Positions 1 through 10,802 of a stretch of DNA of 64,000 bases are shown one piece after another; within the stretch, counting starts at the first letter, position 1, and every line of letters begins with the position of its first letter. Made by a program: the position numbers and the translations under genes. Source of the stretch: Alternaria dauci (Eukaryota; Ascomycota; Dothideomycetes; Pleosporales; Pleosporaceae); contig NC_091281.1 of NCBI RefSeq assembly GCF_042100115.1, positions 1,860,001 to 1,924,000 on the forward strand, given 5' to 3'. Below the pieces are notes generated by a model. It was not told the origin of the DNA and made no database searches. It worked only from the letters and a program-made list of their open reading frames with translations.

Positions 1-42
1 CCCACAATCCGGGGAGGCCCACGATACTAACTCGTGAGTCAG

Positions 43-598
43 GTTGGCACAGGCTTGTGGAACAAGCGTAGTCTACAAGTGCCGCGGTTGGTCCAAGCGG
101 CGATAACAGAAGGTCAGGCCATTGTTGTTGGCGAGGGCCAGGGCGTATGGGACAATGGTATTTCTCTTGCTGGGGTATATCCATGTGACCGTGAACTGAC
201 TCAGTACTCCAGTTCATATCGAAGATCTCGCGGGGTTATACGAGCTGATATTAATCGACATCGTGTCAAGGGATGGCGCCTCCCTTCCAACAGGCAAGCA
301 GGGCGTTGTTTTCAGCGCGCACAGGCGTCATACGTGGATCGAGGTGTCGCAGGCGGTTGCAGACGTTGCACGCAGAGCTGGAATGATTAACAGCAGCGTT
401 GTGAGGACTGTCAGTCTCGCAGAAGGAGCCAAGCATCTCACTGGCGGTGTGGAGCAAGTTGCTGAGTTGGGTTTCGCAAGCACTTGCCGGACGCGCAGCG
501 AAATCGCGAAGAAACTAGGCTGGTGCCCTAGCGCCGGAGTCGAGACTTGGGAGCGAGGTTTCGTGGAAGAGGTCAATGCACTTAGATCGAAGTTGTGA
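43..598 (+). CDS. NAD-dependent epimerase-like protein, C-terminal part (5' end outside window)
   Basis: Two exons are visible, 43-157 and 213-598, separated by a 55 nt GT-AG intron (158-212). Joined they give 166 residues and a stop. The start at 43 is an exon boundary: a TACTAAC branch-point sequence at 25-31 and CAG at 40-42 precede it, so earlier exons lie off the window. The protein begins GTGLWNKRSLQVP after one Val, continues VWDNVHIEDLAGLYELI across the splice, and ends in the TRSEIAKKLGW segment. This is the C-terminal half of fungal NAD(P)-binding epimerase/dehydratase-like proteins of the extended SDR fold, where it closes the substrate pocket. The Rossmann nucleotide-binding half is not in view, so catalytic competence cannot be judged. 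The family call is from recalled similarity; the splice is directly supported because it restores one continuous family-like frame. Confidence 0.72.
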
Positions 599-859
599 AA
601 CGGCTCGGTGGATCTTGAAGCCATTCGGTGCGAGTATAGCTGTCGAACCCCTGTGATAGACAGCTTTGCCGACCGAAGATAGGACGTAGTCGATAACATG
701 CATATTCCAATCTGCATGCAGGACTTGCGTCAAGCACACATGACAAGGATCAAACTGTTACCGGAAGTTAGCCGAACTGGCCAGTATAATGACTTGGGGT
801 CAATGAGCTCCGTAACAAAGGTTGAAGGAGGACACTAATTCGTCATTGTCGGTTTCACG

Positions 860-934
860 AGAGTGTAGCGTCGTTTTTCGGTCTCTTGGTGGAGGCCCAT
901 TGCATCGCGATAATCAATGGGTCGTGCTTTAGGG
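860..934 (+). repeat. Dispersed ~75 bp repeat, copy A
   Basis: Shares the order GAGTGTA..GTCG, TTTTCGGTCTC, TGGTGGAGGCC, ATCGCGATAATCA and GTGCTTTAGGG with copies at 1217, 3874, 7246 and 29749. All copies lie in the same orientation. The minus strand reads DYRDAMGLHQETEKRRYTL, open but with no known domain. The family is not one I recognise. Confidence 0.6.
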
Positions 935-1216
935 TCATTGTTGTAGATTGGAGCCAGTGGGGAATATCGGACGTATCTGACAATCCGGGGACCAGGTTCA
1001 TGTAGATCGCACGCCAGAAACCCGATCAGCGCCGACCCCACTGACGAGAATCGCCACAAGTCAGAGTCAGTTTGCCGACGATGAGGGATTGTGGAGGCTG
1101 AAGATTTCCAAGACGCTAGGCACCTGCCGGTCGAATTATTGCGGAGCCGAACGCGAATTCTTGGCGACACCTTTATCGATCGACGGGATCGTCGAAGTTC
1201 GCGACTTCTGTAGCCG

Positions 1217-1258
1217 AGCGAGTGTGTAAAGTCGCTTTCCAGTCTCCTGGTGGAGAAC
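1217..1258 (+). repeat. Dispersed ~75 bp repeat, copy B (partial)
   Basis: Matches only the first half of the family: GAGTGTGTAAAGTCGCTTT followed by GTCTCCTGGTGGAG. Similarity stops where the other copies carry the ATCGCGATAATCATTGG part, so this is a truncated copy. Confidence 0.5.
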
Positions 1259-1704
1259 AACACCATCCTCAGTCCACGCATGTCCTGTCATATTCTGGTC
1301 GCATTCCATATACTCGACGACTTCAACATGCCTAGTAAGCAGTAGCTCTCGTTTGCCTGCGATGAGCCCCACATCGTCACCAAAGCAATAAACCACTGGC
1401 AGTCGTATAACTACCTAGGTTACGTCTGTGTCGTAGCAGTTTTGAGGGCGGTGCTTCTATATTCGTCAATCTGTCAATCTATATGACGCGACTGCTCATC
1501 GCTTCATTTTTGGCTTCGTTCTCCTCTGACTCGTCCGTTCAATTTTCGATTCCCTCGCTGCATCCGCTCAGCGCTCTGAGCGGCTAGCTCTTACTATCCA
1601 TGCCGCCTTTTTCCGATGGAAGGTTGACAAAGTAGGATCTCACGGTCGAGATGCGCAACCTCGCTCAGGACGGTCAGAGCCACGCGTTCGTCTTATATTC
1701 CACC

Positions 1705-3372
1705 TTAATGGCCTTGAATAAAATTGATCTTCAGCATATAGACCCGTTTCTGCATGTCTGTGTCAATTGCCACTTCAAGGTATAGGCGAGTGAATCGATT
1801 GCGACCAAGACTCAGTTGTTTTGCCAAGGGGGTTGCCTGCTGAAATGGCAGCACATCTGAGGGGTGGTCTGTATAGGTCCCATATCTCTTTTCAACGTCC
1901 AGCCATTCTGTGTGGCTCAATATGGAAACCCATGGCTCTGGCATGCGTCCAGACTTTGTACTCCGCAACCCACAAAACAAATAGCAATAGTTGACAGTGA
2001 GATTAGCAGCTAATTTCTCAATGTCAGAGCGCAATGCCCGCGCTGGGTAGAGCTTCCAATAGCCTTCGAAGACGGGACGACCCCGCGTAACGAATTGCAT
2101 CCGGGCAACGTCCCAGTTCTCGCTGTTTACTGATCCGTCTACGATCTGTAGCGCGTGACGGCCTTTAAGTGCGAGCGTATCTGATGAGACTTGTATTGAA
2201 TACTCATCCGCTAGGAGTAAGTCCGCTTGAATTGAAGCTGTGATATGCGAGATGATGTATATGTTTCTCTTGGCGATGGTGAGCAATGATTGCCAGCGAG
2301 CGAAAACTCCATCGAAGTCCTTAGTATCAAAGTACTGATTACACCTCGCAAAAAGGTTCGGCCCAACAAGCTGTAGAGGCAAAACCTCATTTTGTCCGAA
2401 TGATCGTGACAACATGCAGAATAGAGGTAAGACATACAAGCCGGACTCATAATCGATATAAAGCCGAGCTTCAGAAAATTGTAAACCTCTGTTGGTCAGA
2501 GCATATGCACTACCATGATACTGATCATCCTTTGTGTGGACGAGGTTCGCGCAGTGAGCGAAATAATCCGGGGAGGGCGCTAGCAGATCGCAAAAACGAT
2601 CATCTCCTCCGGGCTGCTGTGACGCGAATATGGAACGATCGTTTGACTGTTTTATGATCTCCTCTTGTAGACGTATGAATGCCTTCGTGCCTTCCCCATA
2701 CAGAATAGGCATCTGAATGTCGAAGATTCCCAGAAGACAATAAGCAATGTCCTCTGCTCGCGTTGTCTCTCTCTTAGCTGCCCATGCCAGCCTTTGGGCG
2801 ATCGGAAGCGTTTCCATCGAGACTTTGCCGTCCAAAACCTCCGTCGCAATAGCTGTGATTTTCGAAATTTGTGACGACAAGCCTTCTCTTGAACCAAGAA
2901 AGTTCCACAAACGGTCGAAGAACTCAACGTGCCGCGGAGCGACAAGCTCCTGCAAACACCAACCTCTCTTGAACCATCTGCATTTCCTGATTGGCGCCAT
3001 ATCCCGTGTATCTCCAATCTCAAAGTCAGAGAAGAGAACATAGCAAACAGCCGCATCGCGATACCATCGGAACATGGAGTTGATCGCTTCGCTCAGCTCA
3101 GCGCTGCTGGTCTTGTCGATGCAACACGTGTCCACCCAGCAGTACCCATAACCAGCCAATTTGGCTTTTCGGCAAGTCTCCACAATCTTGCGATACCCCG
3201 AGCGGCCTTTCTTCAGGTTCTCGGACCCTCTGTTTATAGCCAACATGTCCTGGAGCGTAACTTCGTCGCTTTCGGGGCCCCACGTGTGTGACAGAATCGC
3301 ATACTTGGGAACGGAAGATCCCACAAAGGATCTCAACTCCAAAGTCTCGGTGTCAATCAGTCGTATCGACAT
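1705..3372 (-). CDS. HET-domain protein (heterokaryon incompatibility type) 1
   Basis: Intronless frame of 555 residues. I start at the Met at 3372, giving MSIRLIDTETLELRSF, the usual N-terminus of the HET-E/HET-D-like class; an in-frame Met 11 codons upstream (3405) gives a less typical start. The HET domain covers roughly residues 1-240: YAILSHTWG at about 25, the GYGYCWVDTCCIDK segment at about 85-100, ELSEAINSMFRWYRDA, then CRWFKRGWCLQELVAP at about 140. AWAAKRETTRAEDIAYCLLG and MPILYGEGTKAFIRLQEEI follow, the conserved tail of this subclass. No NACHT or WD40 repeats follow; the C-terminal 300 residues are a variable region. Such proteins trigger cell death when incompatible partners fuse. 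The gene looks intact. Partner specificity cannot be inferred. Confidence 0.88.
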   Translation of the reverse strand: MSIRLIDTETLELRSFVGSSVPKYAILSHTWGPESDEVTLQDMLAINRGSENLKKGRSGYRKIVETCRKAKLAGYGYCWVDTCCIDKTSSAELSEAINSMFRWYRDAAVCYVLFSDFEIGDTRDMAPIRKCRWFKRGWCLQELVAPRHVEFFDRLWNFLGSREGLSSQISKITAIATEVLDGKVSMETLPIAQRLAWAAKRETTRAEDIAYCLLGIFDIQMPILYGEGTKAFIRLQEEIIKQSNDRSIFASQQPGGDDRFCDLLAPSPDYFAHCANLVHTKDDQYHGSAYALTNRGLQFSEARLYIDYESGLYVLPLFCMLSRSFGQNEVLPLQLVGPNLFARCNQYFDTKDFDGVFARWQSLLTIAKRNIYIISHITASIQADLLLADEYSIQVSSDTLALKGRHALQIVDGSVNSENWDVARMQFVTRGRPVFEGYWKLYPARALRSDIEKLAANLTVNYCYLFCGLRSTKSGRMPEPWVSILSHTEWLDVEKRYGTYTDHPSDVLPFQQATPLAKQLSLGRNRFTRLYLEVAIDTDMQKRVYMLKINFIQGH

Positions 3373-4115
3373 TGCGAACTTGTCAAAGCCGATGAGGGTG
3401 CGCAAATGGTGCTGGGTGAAGTGTCGTTGCGCAACGTGTTGTACTCCGTCAGGCAGTTAAGCCCAGTTCGTGGGGTAAGCGACATGCGACATGTTAGTAA
3501 GCAAGGTGAGCGAGCATGTGCCCAAGGCTAAATGCGGTGCGTTAATGAGTAGGGCGCTCATCACGAGGCTGAATACATGTCAACGCAAGTTCACGTCCCC
3601 GCATTCAATGCCTATGGAGAACAACTGCGCAAGAGTGGCTGGTGTTACTGACGCCCCACTACCGCTAATTTAGCGCTAGTGATGTCGTGGCATGATGTCA
3701 TCTGGGCCGAACCACAGCGAAAGATGTGAGACATGGCTACGCGCATTTCAAAGATCAACTTACCTTGACATACTTCATCTTCGAAAGTCCGTCTGCACGT
3801 GTTTAATACATCAGGCATACTTTCGTGATTCCAGCCTCGCGCTTCTTCTTCTTCCTTATGCCAACGATAGACATGAGTGCGTTGAGTTACTTTTGGGTCT
3901 CCTGGCGAAGGCCTATAGTATGGCCATGGTCATTGGGTTGCGCTTTGGGGATACTTTCTCCACTGCGATAGGTTAAGACGTATTCCTCGAAAAGTCAAAA
4001 GTACGTAAAGCCATAGCACGTAACAAGGAAACATAATTTGTTCGTCTTAGCGTTACTGTATTTATACGCGTTTCAGCTATATTGAAGTGAAATTACTCGT
4101 GGAAAATGTACAGTG
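3373..4115. other. Intergenic region between two HET genes
   Basis: About 740 bp upstream of HET gene 1 and downstream of HET gene 2. It holds dispersed repeat copy C at 3874-3952. The short plus-strand frames here have no recognisable domain. Confidence 0.55.
3874..3952 (+). repeat. Dispersed ~75 bp repeat, copy C
   Basis: GAGTGCGTTGAGTTACTTTT, GGTCTCCTGGCGAAGGCCTA, GTCATTGGGTTGCGCTTTGG line up in order with the other copies, with scattered substitutions. It lies between the two intact HET genes. Confidence 0.55.
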
Positions 4116-6557
4116 CTAGACTAAATCAAACCATCTCCGCCGATCCTTCTTCTTTCTTTTCCCCTCAACAGCCTCGCCGTTCATAATCCCATAGACGTAG
4201 CATGGACCAATGAATTGCCATTGTTCATCTGGCATAGGTCTCAGTACGAATGGAAGATCCCCCCCAAACAGCACTACGATGACATCGCCTTCATTCATCT
4301 TTGCTGGTCCAAGTCCAAGCTGTCCTTTTCTTGTGATGAATAACCGTCGATTGAGCATGGTGCGATGAGCGCGTACGGCATATTTCCATCCTGGTGCAGT
4401 GGTGATTTTTTCTGGTTCAGGATCCCAAAACAACGGACTCGAGAGTGGCATCATGGTCAACGTGTTGAGGGCGATTCCCAACGCTAACCACAAATCTGAA
4501 ACTAGCGGTATTATTGTCCCACGGAGGAAGTCTTGCAATGCCGTGATGACCTTCCCCTTGCCACGATAGGAATACGCATTAGTAGTCAATGCAAACGCCA
4601 TGTGAAGTTCGTGTGTAGACATGGACGAGATTTGCTGACCGCATTCACCTAACAACCGAGCGAGATCCACTCTTAGCCTACCGGACGTTGAAGTATCAAG
4701 ATCTCTTTTGTGTATGTCTCGCAGTCTTAGGTCCTCTTCACGTACCGGTGACAAGCATGTAGAGGCTGAGCTGATTTTTATACCACGTAGGCGGAGGGTG
4801 GAAGACTTCGTAGTTTCTTCCATGACTGATGGACGACTTTTAGATGCATTGAATCTCCGCTCTAGTAGGGACGCAGTCATAAAGTTCCTGCTCATTTTGG
4901 GAGAACCGATAATGGAGCACTCGGGCACGCTTGTATGCCAACGGGGTACCCAAGATGGAAGTGATTTGAGTGTCGGCTCTCCAGGCCTGGGGCCATGATC
5001 AAAGTACTGAAGTATGAATAGTGATTGTGTGCTTCTGATACAGTAGCGAGCAGTCGCGACAAATAGGTCCAGGAGTGGTGTTTCGTAATTCGGGACCAGC
5101 TCTATCGGCCATGCTCCCGCATCGTAGGTGGTGTCCCATGCTATGCCCAGTAGACTGTAGATGCGGTCGTGAGCGTTAGAGGCGCGACAAGTACGGGATA
5201 AAAAAAGAAGGCTCTGCAGATTCAGATTTCGATATCCACAATTCTTCCCTTCACCAGTCCACTTTCTGATTTCCGATATGTTGACCACAGACTCTGTGTG
5301 CGTCCTTGGCTCCCAATATTCGTACCATAGGCCGTCGTAATTTTCTTTCTGTCGCTTGCCGTCATTTCGCTCGTCATCTCGCGTGTCCTGGAATCGCTTG
5401 TTGAACACCAGGGACATGTGGTAATGCCGATCGAACCGAGACAATCCATGCATAAAGTGCTCAACATCTGACCACATCATCCCCATTTCCCTGCCACATA
5501 GTACGACTGGTGATTTTCTAGAAAGTGCAACCTCTTGTATGATCCAGCACCTTGAAAACCAGCCCAATCTTTGAAACTCTCTGATTATGGATCGGATGCC
5601 GTGAGAGTGTAAATACATTTCATACTTCCAGAGCGAAGCGTCTGCGTTTGTTGTGTTGCCTGGCTCTGTACTTGAAGATGGTTCCAGTATTCCATTACCT
5701 TGTTCAGTGACACTGGCTGCCGCTGGTGCTCTCCTCATATAACCACCGACCACGAATGCGGGTATTCGATCCAGAGGAAGCCATATTATTGTGTATTCAC
5801 TCTGCTGATATATGGCTTGCATCAAGCGTACTTGACTACCTTTTTCGTTGTTGTTGCCTTGATCGATGCAGATTTGATCGATCCAGAAGCGCCATTGATC
5901 GTCGGTATGTTCATAGCCTGTCCACGAGCGGCGGCCGCCATTTCGCTGGGTATATTTAAATAACCTTCGCATCCCTTCTTTCAGATTGGGTGTCACATCG
6001 AACAAGCGTCCATTGCACGAGATGCTTGCCTTTTCTTTGCTGTCCCCCCAAGCGTAGCTCAGGGCATTATACGACGGCAAGTCGCCAAGGCGTGTGCTCT
6101 CCATCTCGCAGCGCACCCGAGGGTATATGGAGACGATCTTCAGGAGTCGAATAGAGTCCGCATGTTCTAAGGGGGAGTACTCAAACTTCTGGGCTTTCGT
6201 CAAAAGGCTCGGAAAAGTGACGACTCTTGGGCGCTGGGGTTCTGTGTTTATGCAAGCTCCGTCGGGAGGCGGTAGCGCGGGTAGCGCAGTCGCTGGTGGC
6301 AGAGTCTCCCAGGTTGATATCCGCTCACAAGCCACGCGATACATACCATGGAGACGATCGAGACAGCTAGCTGTTATTTCTCCTATCGCAGAAGTAATTG
6401 ACTCGTACTGTTCCTTGTCGACCACGTATTCTTCTGACCCTTGTGTTTGTGGGGACGACTCCGATATTGTGTTCAGTATCGGGAGAATGTCCGTATTGAG
6501 CTTTTCTAGTTCGATCTTGAGACTATCGTGGACTTGAATTACACTGTCAGTACTCAT
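4116..6557 (-). CDS. HET-domain protein (heterokaryon incompatibility type) 2
   Basis: Single frame of 813 residues. Residues 1-120 are predicted helical and unlike any domain I know. The HET domain starts near residue 125 with YSPLEHADSIRLLKI, then YNALSYAWGDSKEKA at about 163, WRFWIDQICIDQGNNNEK at about 222, QAIYQQSEYTIIWLP, and LGWFSRCWIIQEVALS at about 335. CRASNAHDRIYSLLGIAW (about 460) is the usual conserved block, and the C-terminal YAVRAHRTMLNRRLF..GLGPAKMNEGDVIVVLFGG..PFVLRP is the tail seen in ankyrin/HET-6-type proteins. This is the HET-6-like subclass, unlike its neighbour, which is HET-E-like. It looks intact. An open frame at 6547-6798 on the same strand overlaps the first codons in another frame and may be an upstream exon, but I found no phase-compatible splice that joins them. 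Confidence 0.87.
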   Translation of the reverse strand: MSTDSVIQVHDSLKIELEKLNTDILPILNTISESSPQTQGSEEYVVDKEQYESITSAIGEITASCLDRLHGMYRVACERISTWETLPPATALPALPPPDGACINTEPQRPRVVTFPSLLTKAQKFEYSPLEHADSIRLLKIVSIYPRVRCEMESTRLGDLPSYNALSYAWGDSKEKASISCNGRLFDVTPNLKEGMRRLFKYTQRNGGRRSWTGYEHTDDQWRFWIDQICIDQGNNNEKGSQVRLMQAIYQQSEYTIIWLPLDRIPAFVVGGYMRRAPAAASVTEQGNGILEPSSSTEPGNTTNADASLWKYEMYLHSHGIRSIIREFQRLGWFSRCWIIQEVALSRKSPVVLCGREMGMMWSDVEHFMHGLSRFDRHYHMSLVFNKRFQDTRDDERNDGKRQKENYDGLWYEYWEPRTHTESVVNISEIRKWTGEGKNCGYRNLNLQSLLFLSRTCRASNAHDRIYSLLGIAWDTTYDAGAWPIELVPNYETPLLDLFVATARYCIRSTQSLFILQYFDHGPRPGEPTLKSLPSWVPRWHTSVPECSIIGSPKMSRNFMTASLLERRFNASKSRPSVMEETTKSSTLRLRGIKISSASTCLSPVREEDLRLRDIHKRDLDTSTSGRLRVDLARLLGECGQQISSMSTHELHMAFALTTNAYSYRGKGKVITALQDFLRGTIIPLVSDLWLALGIALNTLTMMPLSSPLFWDPEPEKITTAPGWKYAVRAHRTMLNRRLFITRKGQLGLGPAKMNEGDVIVVLFGGDLPFVLRPMPDEQWQFIGPCYVYGIMNGEAVEGKRKKKDRRRWFDLV

Positions 6558-6798
6558 TGTCGAGCATTACGACGGTCTGCTTACTTTCGTTGTTGAACAG
6601 CTCATTTCCAGCCAGCTGATGATATCTGTTGTTAGCCATCGCGATGGCCCGCATGCACTTTTGGATATGTTGTCTGAGGTTCTCGATTCCATCGACGTTG
6701 GATACAGGCTCTAACACACGTCGCCCATATTGGAGACCATCCCAGATATGCGATATCCATGTTTCCGAATCAGCATCCTCTAAAGTTTTTTGCTGCAT
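6547..6798 (-). other. Possible upstream exon or leader ORF of HET gene 2
   Basis: An 83-codon frame starting MQQKTLEDADSETW and ending just past the ATG of HET gene 2, whose start codon it overlaps. It contains LRQHIQKCMRAIAMANN, a helix-like stretch that would fit as an extension of the helical N-terminus of the HET protein. A GTAAGC donor lies near its end, but the phase does not restore the downstream frame. It may be a first exon, a short upstream ORF, or the remnant of a frameshifted longer N-terminus. Confidence 0.3.
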
Positions 6799-7490
6799 CC
6801 TGCCGTCTTGTAAATCGGATCGCTACTCTAGCTTCAGCCTCGTACTAGTTGTTGGTTTGACCTAGCATTAACAAAGACAAAACGCGGGAGAAAGAGCTTT
6901 ATCAAAGACGCAAGCCCTACAGTAGCCAAAAAGTATTCAAGAAACGCTCGTAAGAGTACGACATACCACGAGTGTTAGATGTGGACAACTAGGCAGCAGG
7001 ATAAGCGTTTATAGGCGAGACGCTCAAACGAAGGACGAGCAGGGAAACGCCGGATGGAGTCGAGCTTGCTGCGATCGAAGATCATATTGCATGAGGCTAG
7101 GACGCATGTCAGATGTATAATCATCAGGCATCGCGGCTGCAGGCGCCAAACGCTTTTGGTTCGCTACTCCCGTTGTATGTGGCGCAATGTGGCGAGGCTG
7201 AAAGATAGGTCTGACTAACCGCAACGACCAGAGCCTCTTATCTTCGAGAGTGTGAAGGTCGCTTTTTCCGGCTCCTGGGAGGTCTACTGTATCGCGATAA
7301 TCATTGGTTTTGAGCTTTGGGGAACGGTTTCCTCTTATCTTCGACTTTCTAGGCTGTATTTAATCGATACCGCTGCAATCGACACTGCTGTAATCGATAC
7401 TAAACCTTTCGCAAGATCTTAGACATTTACGATTCAAGATGAATACAAGGAAGCCCACTTACTCCAGCGCACCCACGCCCACTTCTCCCA
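6799..7490. other. Intergenic region with dispersed repeat copy D
   Basis: About 690 bp between HET gene 2 and the SET-domain gene. Apart from the repeat at 7246-7323 and a small direct duplication of AATCGATAC(C/T) around 7358-7402, I see nothing coding. Confidence 0.5.
7246..7323 (+). repeat. Dispersed ~75 bp repeat, copy D
   Basis: GAGAGTGTGAAGGTCGCTTT, GGCTCCTGGGAGGTCTACTG, ATCGCGATAATCATTGG and GAGCTTTGGGG match copies A, C and E in order. The ATCGCGATAATCA core is identical to copy A. Confidence 0.6.
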
Positions 7491-8759
7491 TCAGACCCTC
7501 CGCCTCCAACTCCAATGCCCCTCCACATCCCCCCTAAACCCCTCCCACATCTTCCAATTCTCTGTCCAAACCCCATCTTTCATTTCAATCGCTTCTTGTG
7601 CCTTCTCCGCGTACCCCAACGCCCTCTCCCTATCACCAACGGCACTATACGCCAACGCAGCATACCCATACGGTATATCCATGAAACCATCCAAACCCTC
7701 TTGCCAGTAAAGAGCAAGTAATTCTTCCGCGCTAGCGACAGAAGCAGAAGGGGAAGAAAAAAACCCAGACGACCAGTCATTGAGCTTCTTTTCCAAGCTC
7801 TTGATACGCTCGAGCGTGACATCGGAATCAGGATCCATGCACCTCTTACACATACACGTGAAATGAAACCCTTGCGACAAATACCCCCGTCGTACCTCCG
7901 TTTTCTCCAACGGACTCGTATAACTAATTGTAATCTCCTCGTCTTCACCAATCGCTCGGGTGACACGCACAGTGTGCGTCAACGTGTCCGTATCAACCAC
8001 ATACTGCGCGTTCGGCGCACACGCGTGGTTCAAACGCGATGTCTCGGGCCACACGGCGAGATGATTTGCGCCGCCGAGCAGGATCTGGAAGGTGTTTGCT
8101 TTGACGATGTCTTGGACTCTTACCCGTTCGTCTCCATACACGGTCGCTAAAGAGAGAAAGTTTTCTTGGAGGGGTGGTGGTAGTTGGGAGATGGCGGTGC
8201 GCCAGAGGGTTTCGCGATCGAGCGTTGATAACTCGTTTTCCAGGTACGCGATGAAAGCTGGTGTGTGGCTGGTGACGGTGTCGCCAAAAGCAAGGGGGCG
8301 CGTGGTTAACATGCCGATGCCTTTTCCTGGTATTTCGGTTGCGCGATAGACGGCGGTTGGTGTGTTGATGTTCTGCGCTGCGAGGATTGAATCATTCAGG
8401 AAAGCGGGCAGCGCAGCGAATTTCCAGGCGAGATTCGGTGTCGTCACGATGGAGATCCCGCGTCCTTGTGCAAAAGTAGCATGTGTGTAGACACATAGGG
8501 TGTCGTTGATGCCGGAGAGATGTGGTGTGCAAACCGGGATGTGGGTCCATGGGTTGTAGACGTTATCTGGTTTCGCATGAACTTCTCCTAAAGAAGAAAT
8601 AGAGTCTGCGCAAGATGCGTGGGTCTTCGATGCGTCGAGTGAGGTTTGGAAGTTCAGAGCATAGAGGGGACTTTCTTGCCAACATGATCGGTGTTGACGC
8701 GTCCATGGTACTGAGCCAACCGAAGCGACATGTGCTAGGAAAGCTAACGGTTTGCGCAT
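7491..8759 (-). CDS. SET-domain protein with N-terminal signal-like sequence
   Basis: Intronless, 422 residues. The N-terminus MRKPLAFLAHVASVGS resembles a weak signal peptide, and a Cys-containing region follows (CTPHLSGINDTLCVYTHATF, residues 77-96). GRGISIVTTP at about 100 is typical of a fungal SET subfamily with secretory leaders. The SET domain starts near residue 140 (IPGKGIGMLTTRPLAFGD). The cofactor and substrate motifs are present: SRLNHACAPNAQY (about 242) and GEDEEITISY (about 272), with a post-SET-like CMCKRCMDP at about 305. SET domains transfer methyl groups from S-adenosylmethionine to lysine; the substrate of this subfamily is not known to me. The C-terminal part is helical with tetratricopeptide-like character. 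It lies in tandem with KRR1, 368 bp downstream of that gene's stop. Confidence 0.82.
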   Translation of the reverse strand: MRKPLAFLAHVASVGSVPWTRQHRSCWQESPLYALNFQTSLDASKTHASCADSISSLGEVHAKPDNVYNPWTHIPVCTPHLSGINDTLCVYTHATFAQGRGISIVTTPNLAWKFAALPAFLNDSILAAQNINTPTAVYRATEIPGKGIGMLTTRPLAFGDTVTSHTPAFIAYLENELSTLDRETLWRTAISQLPPPLQENFLSLATVYGDERVRVQDIVKANTFQILLGGANHLAVWPETSRLNHACAPNAQYVVDTDTLTHTVRVTRAIGEDEEITISYTSPLEKTEVRRGYLSQGFHFTCMCKRCMDPDSDVTLERIKSLEKKLNDWSSGFFSSPSASVASAEELLALYWQEGLDGFMDIPYGYAALAYSAVGDRERALGYAEKAQEAIEMKDGVWTENWKMWEGFRGDVEGHWSWRRRV

Positions 8760-9126
8760 TATGTTGGAAATCCGAGCAAAGCAGCGGGGAATTTGGCCTG
8801 ACTGTCGTTGTAAAGTCGCAAGAACATGGTGAGGAGTTTTCGACGTTGCACTGCGGTTGATATGTCAGATTCGCATGTGAGACGCAAGGCGTTTGGACGC
8901 CTGTCGCCAAGCATAGAGCGCCAGCCAACGGCCTTGAGGCTGGCGAACTCCCAAAGGAAACGACCGGTGATGGTGGTAATACAGAATTGGGTATTTGAAC
9001 TTATCAAGCTAACCTAAACACCTGTTAATGCTTTTATGGTGTTCCCCAGAATCAAGAAGAATGCGCCTATACTCCACGACCAACAGCATATCGCCGCAAC
9101 ATCAGTCTCGAATCGCAGGACACGAC
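8760..9126. other. Short intergenic region between SET gene and KRR1
   Basis: This 367 bp stretch serves as the SET gene promoter side and the KRR1 3' end. No further feature is supported. Confidence 0.5.
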
Positions 9127-10277
<1,151 letters not shown>

Positions 10278-10802
10278 CGTGGGTGTTTTGGGTGTCTGTA
10301 CGTCTCCACCGAGACTGAAAAGCGAACTCTACACTTTCGTGGGTGTTCGTCGGGCGTGCGATTGGGTGTGGGTGACTTTTTGCAGGGCGCGCTAAGATTC
10401 TGCCACCGCCCTGGACTTAGCACCGGTAGAGACGTTCGGATCTGCCACGCTATCTCCGCAACACCACACCCACTCGTCACAACGTCTCACTGCGTGCATG
10501 CCCGTGGCTTGTCCGTGCATCGCGGTGATTCAGCCTCGCGCAGGAAACTCCAATAATAGACAGCATGACGGAGTGACGGAGTGAAGAGCGGCTTTAAGGC
10601 ACCAACGACCGGCTTGTAGACAACTGCGCTCTGAACTGACATGCTTCGTAGATATCGTGTCGTGTATAAAGGGCCAGATACACACATGCTTTGACCGGCG
10701 TATCGCCACTAAAGTACATTCATCTGGACCATTCACTTATCATCCCTCTAGCTTTTCATCTCCATTCTGTCCTCTTTGAAAACATCATCCCCATCATTCA
10801 AC
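10278..10802. promoter_or_regulatory. Bidirectional intergenic region KRR1/SDR
   Basis: The 525 bp between two divergent starts must hold both promoters. A TATA-like GTATAAAG lies at about 10664-10671, some 135 bp before the SDR start and in its orientation. No TATA is evident on the KRR1 side. Confidence 0.45.

Larger units (their letters stand above)
599..1704. other. Intergenic region with two copies of a dispersed repeat
   Basis: There is no convincing gene in this stretch. The minus-strand open frames at 835-1281 and 1136-1396 show no domain and overlap the two repeat copies at 860-934 and 1217-1258. The rest is unremarkable single-copy sequence as far as I can see. Confidence 0.6.

Noticed and set aside
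835..1396. Two minus-strand ORFs ending in similar KRLYTL/KRRYTL peptides
   Set aside because: The similarity is due to dispersed repeat copies A and B. The frames have no domain and poor codon use.
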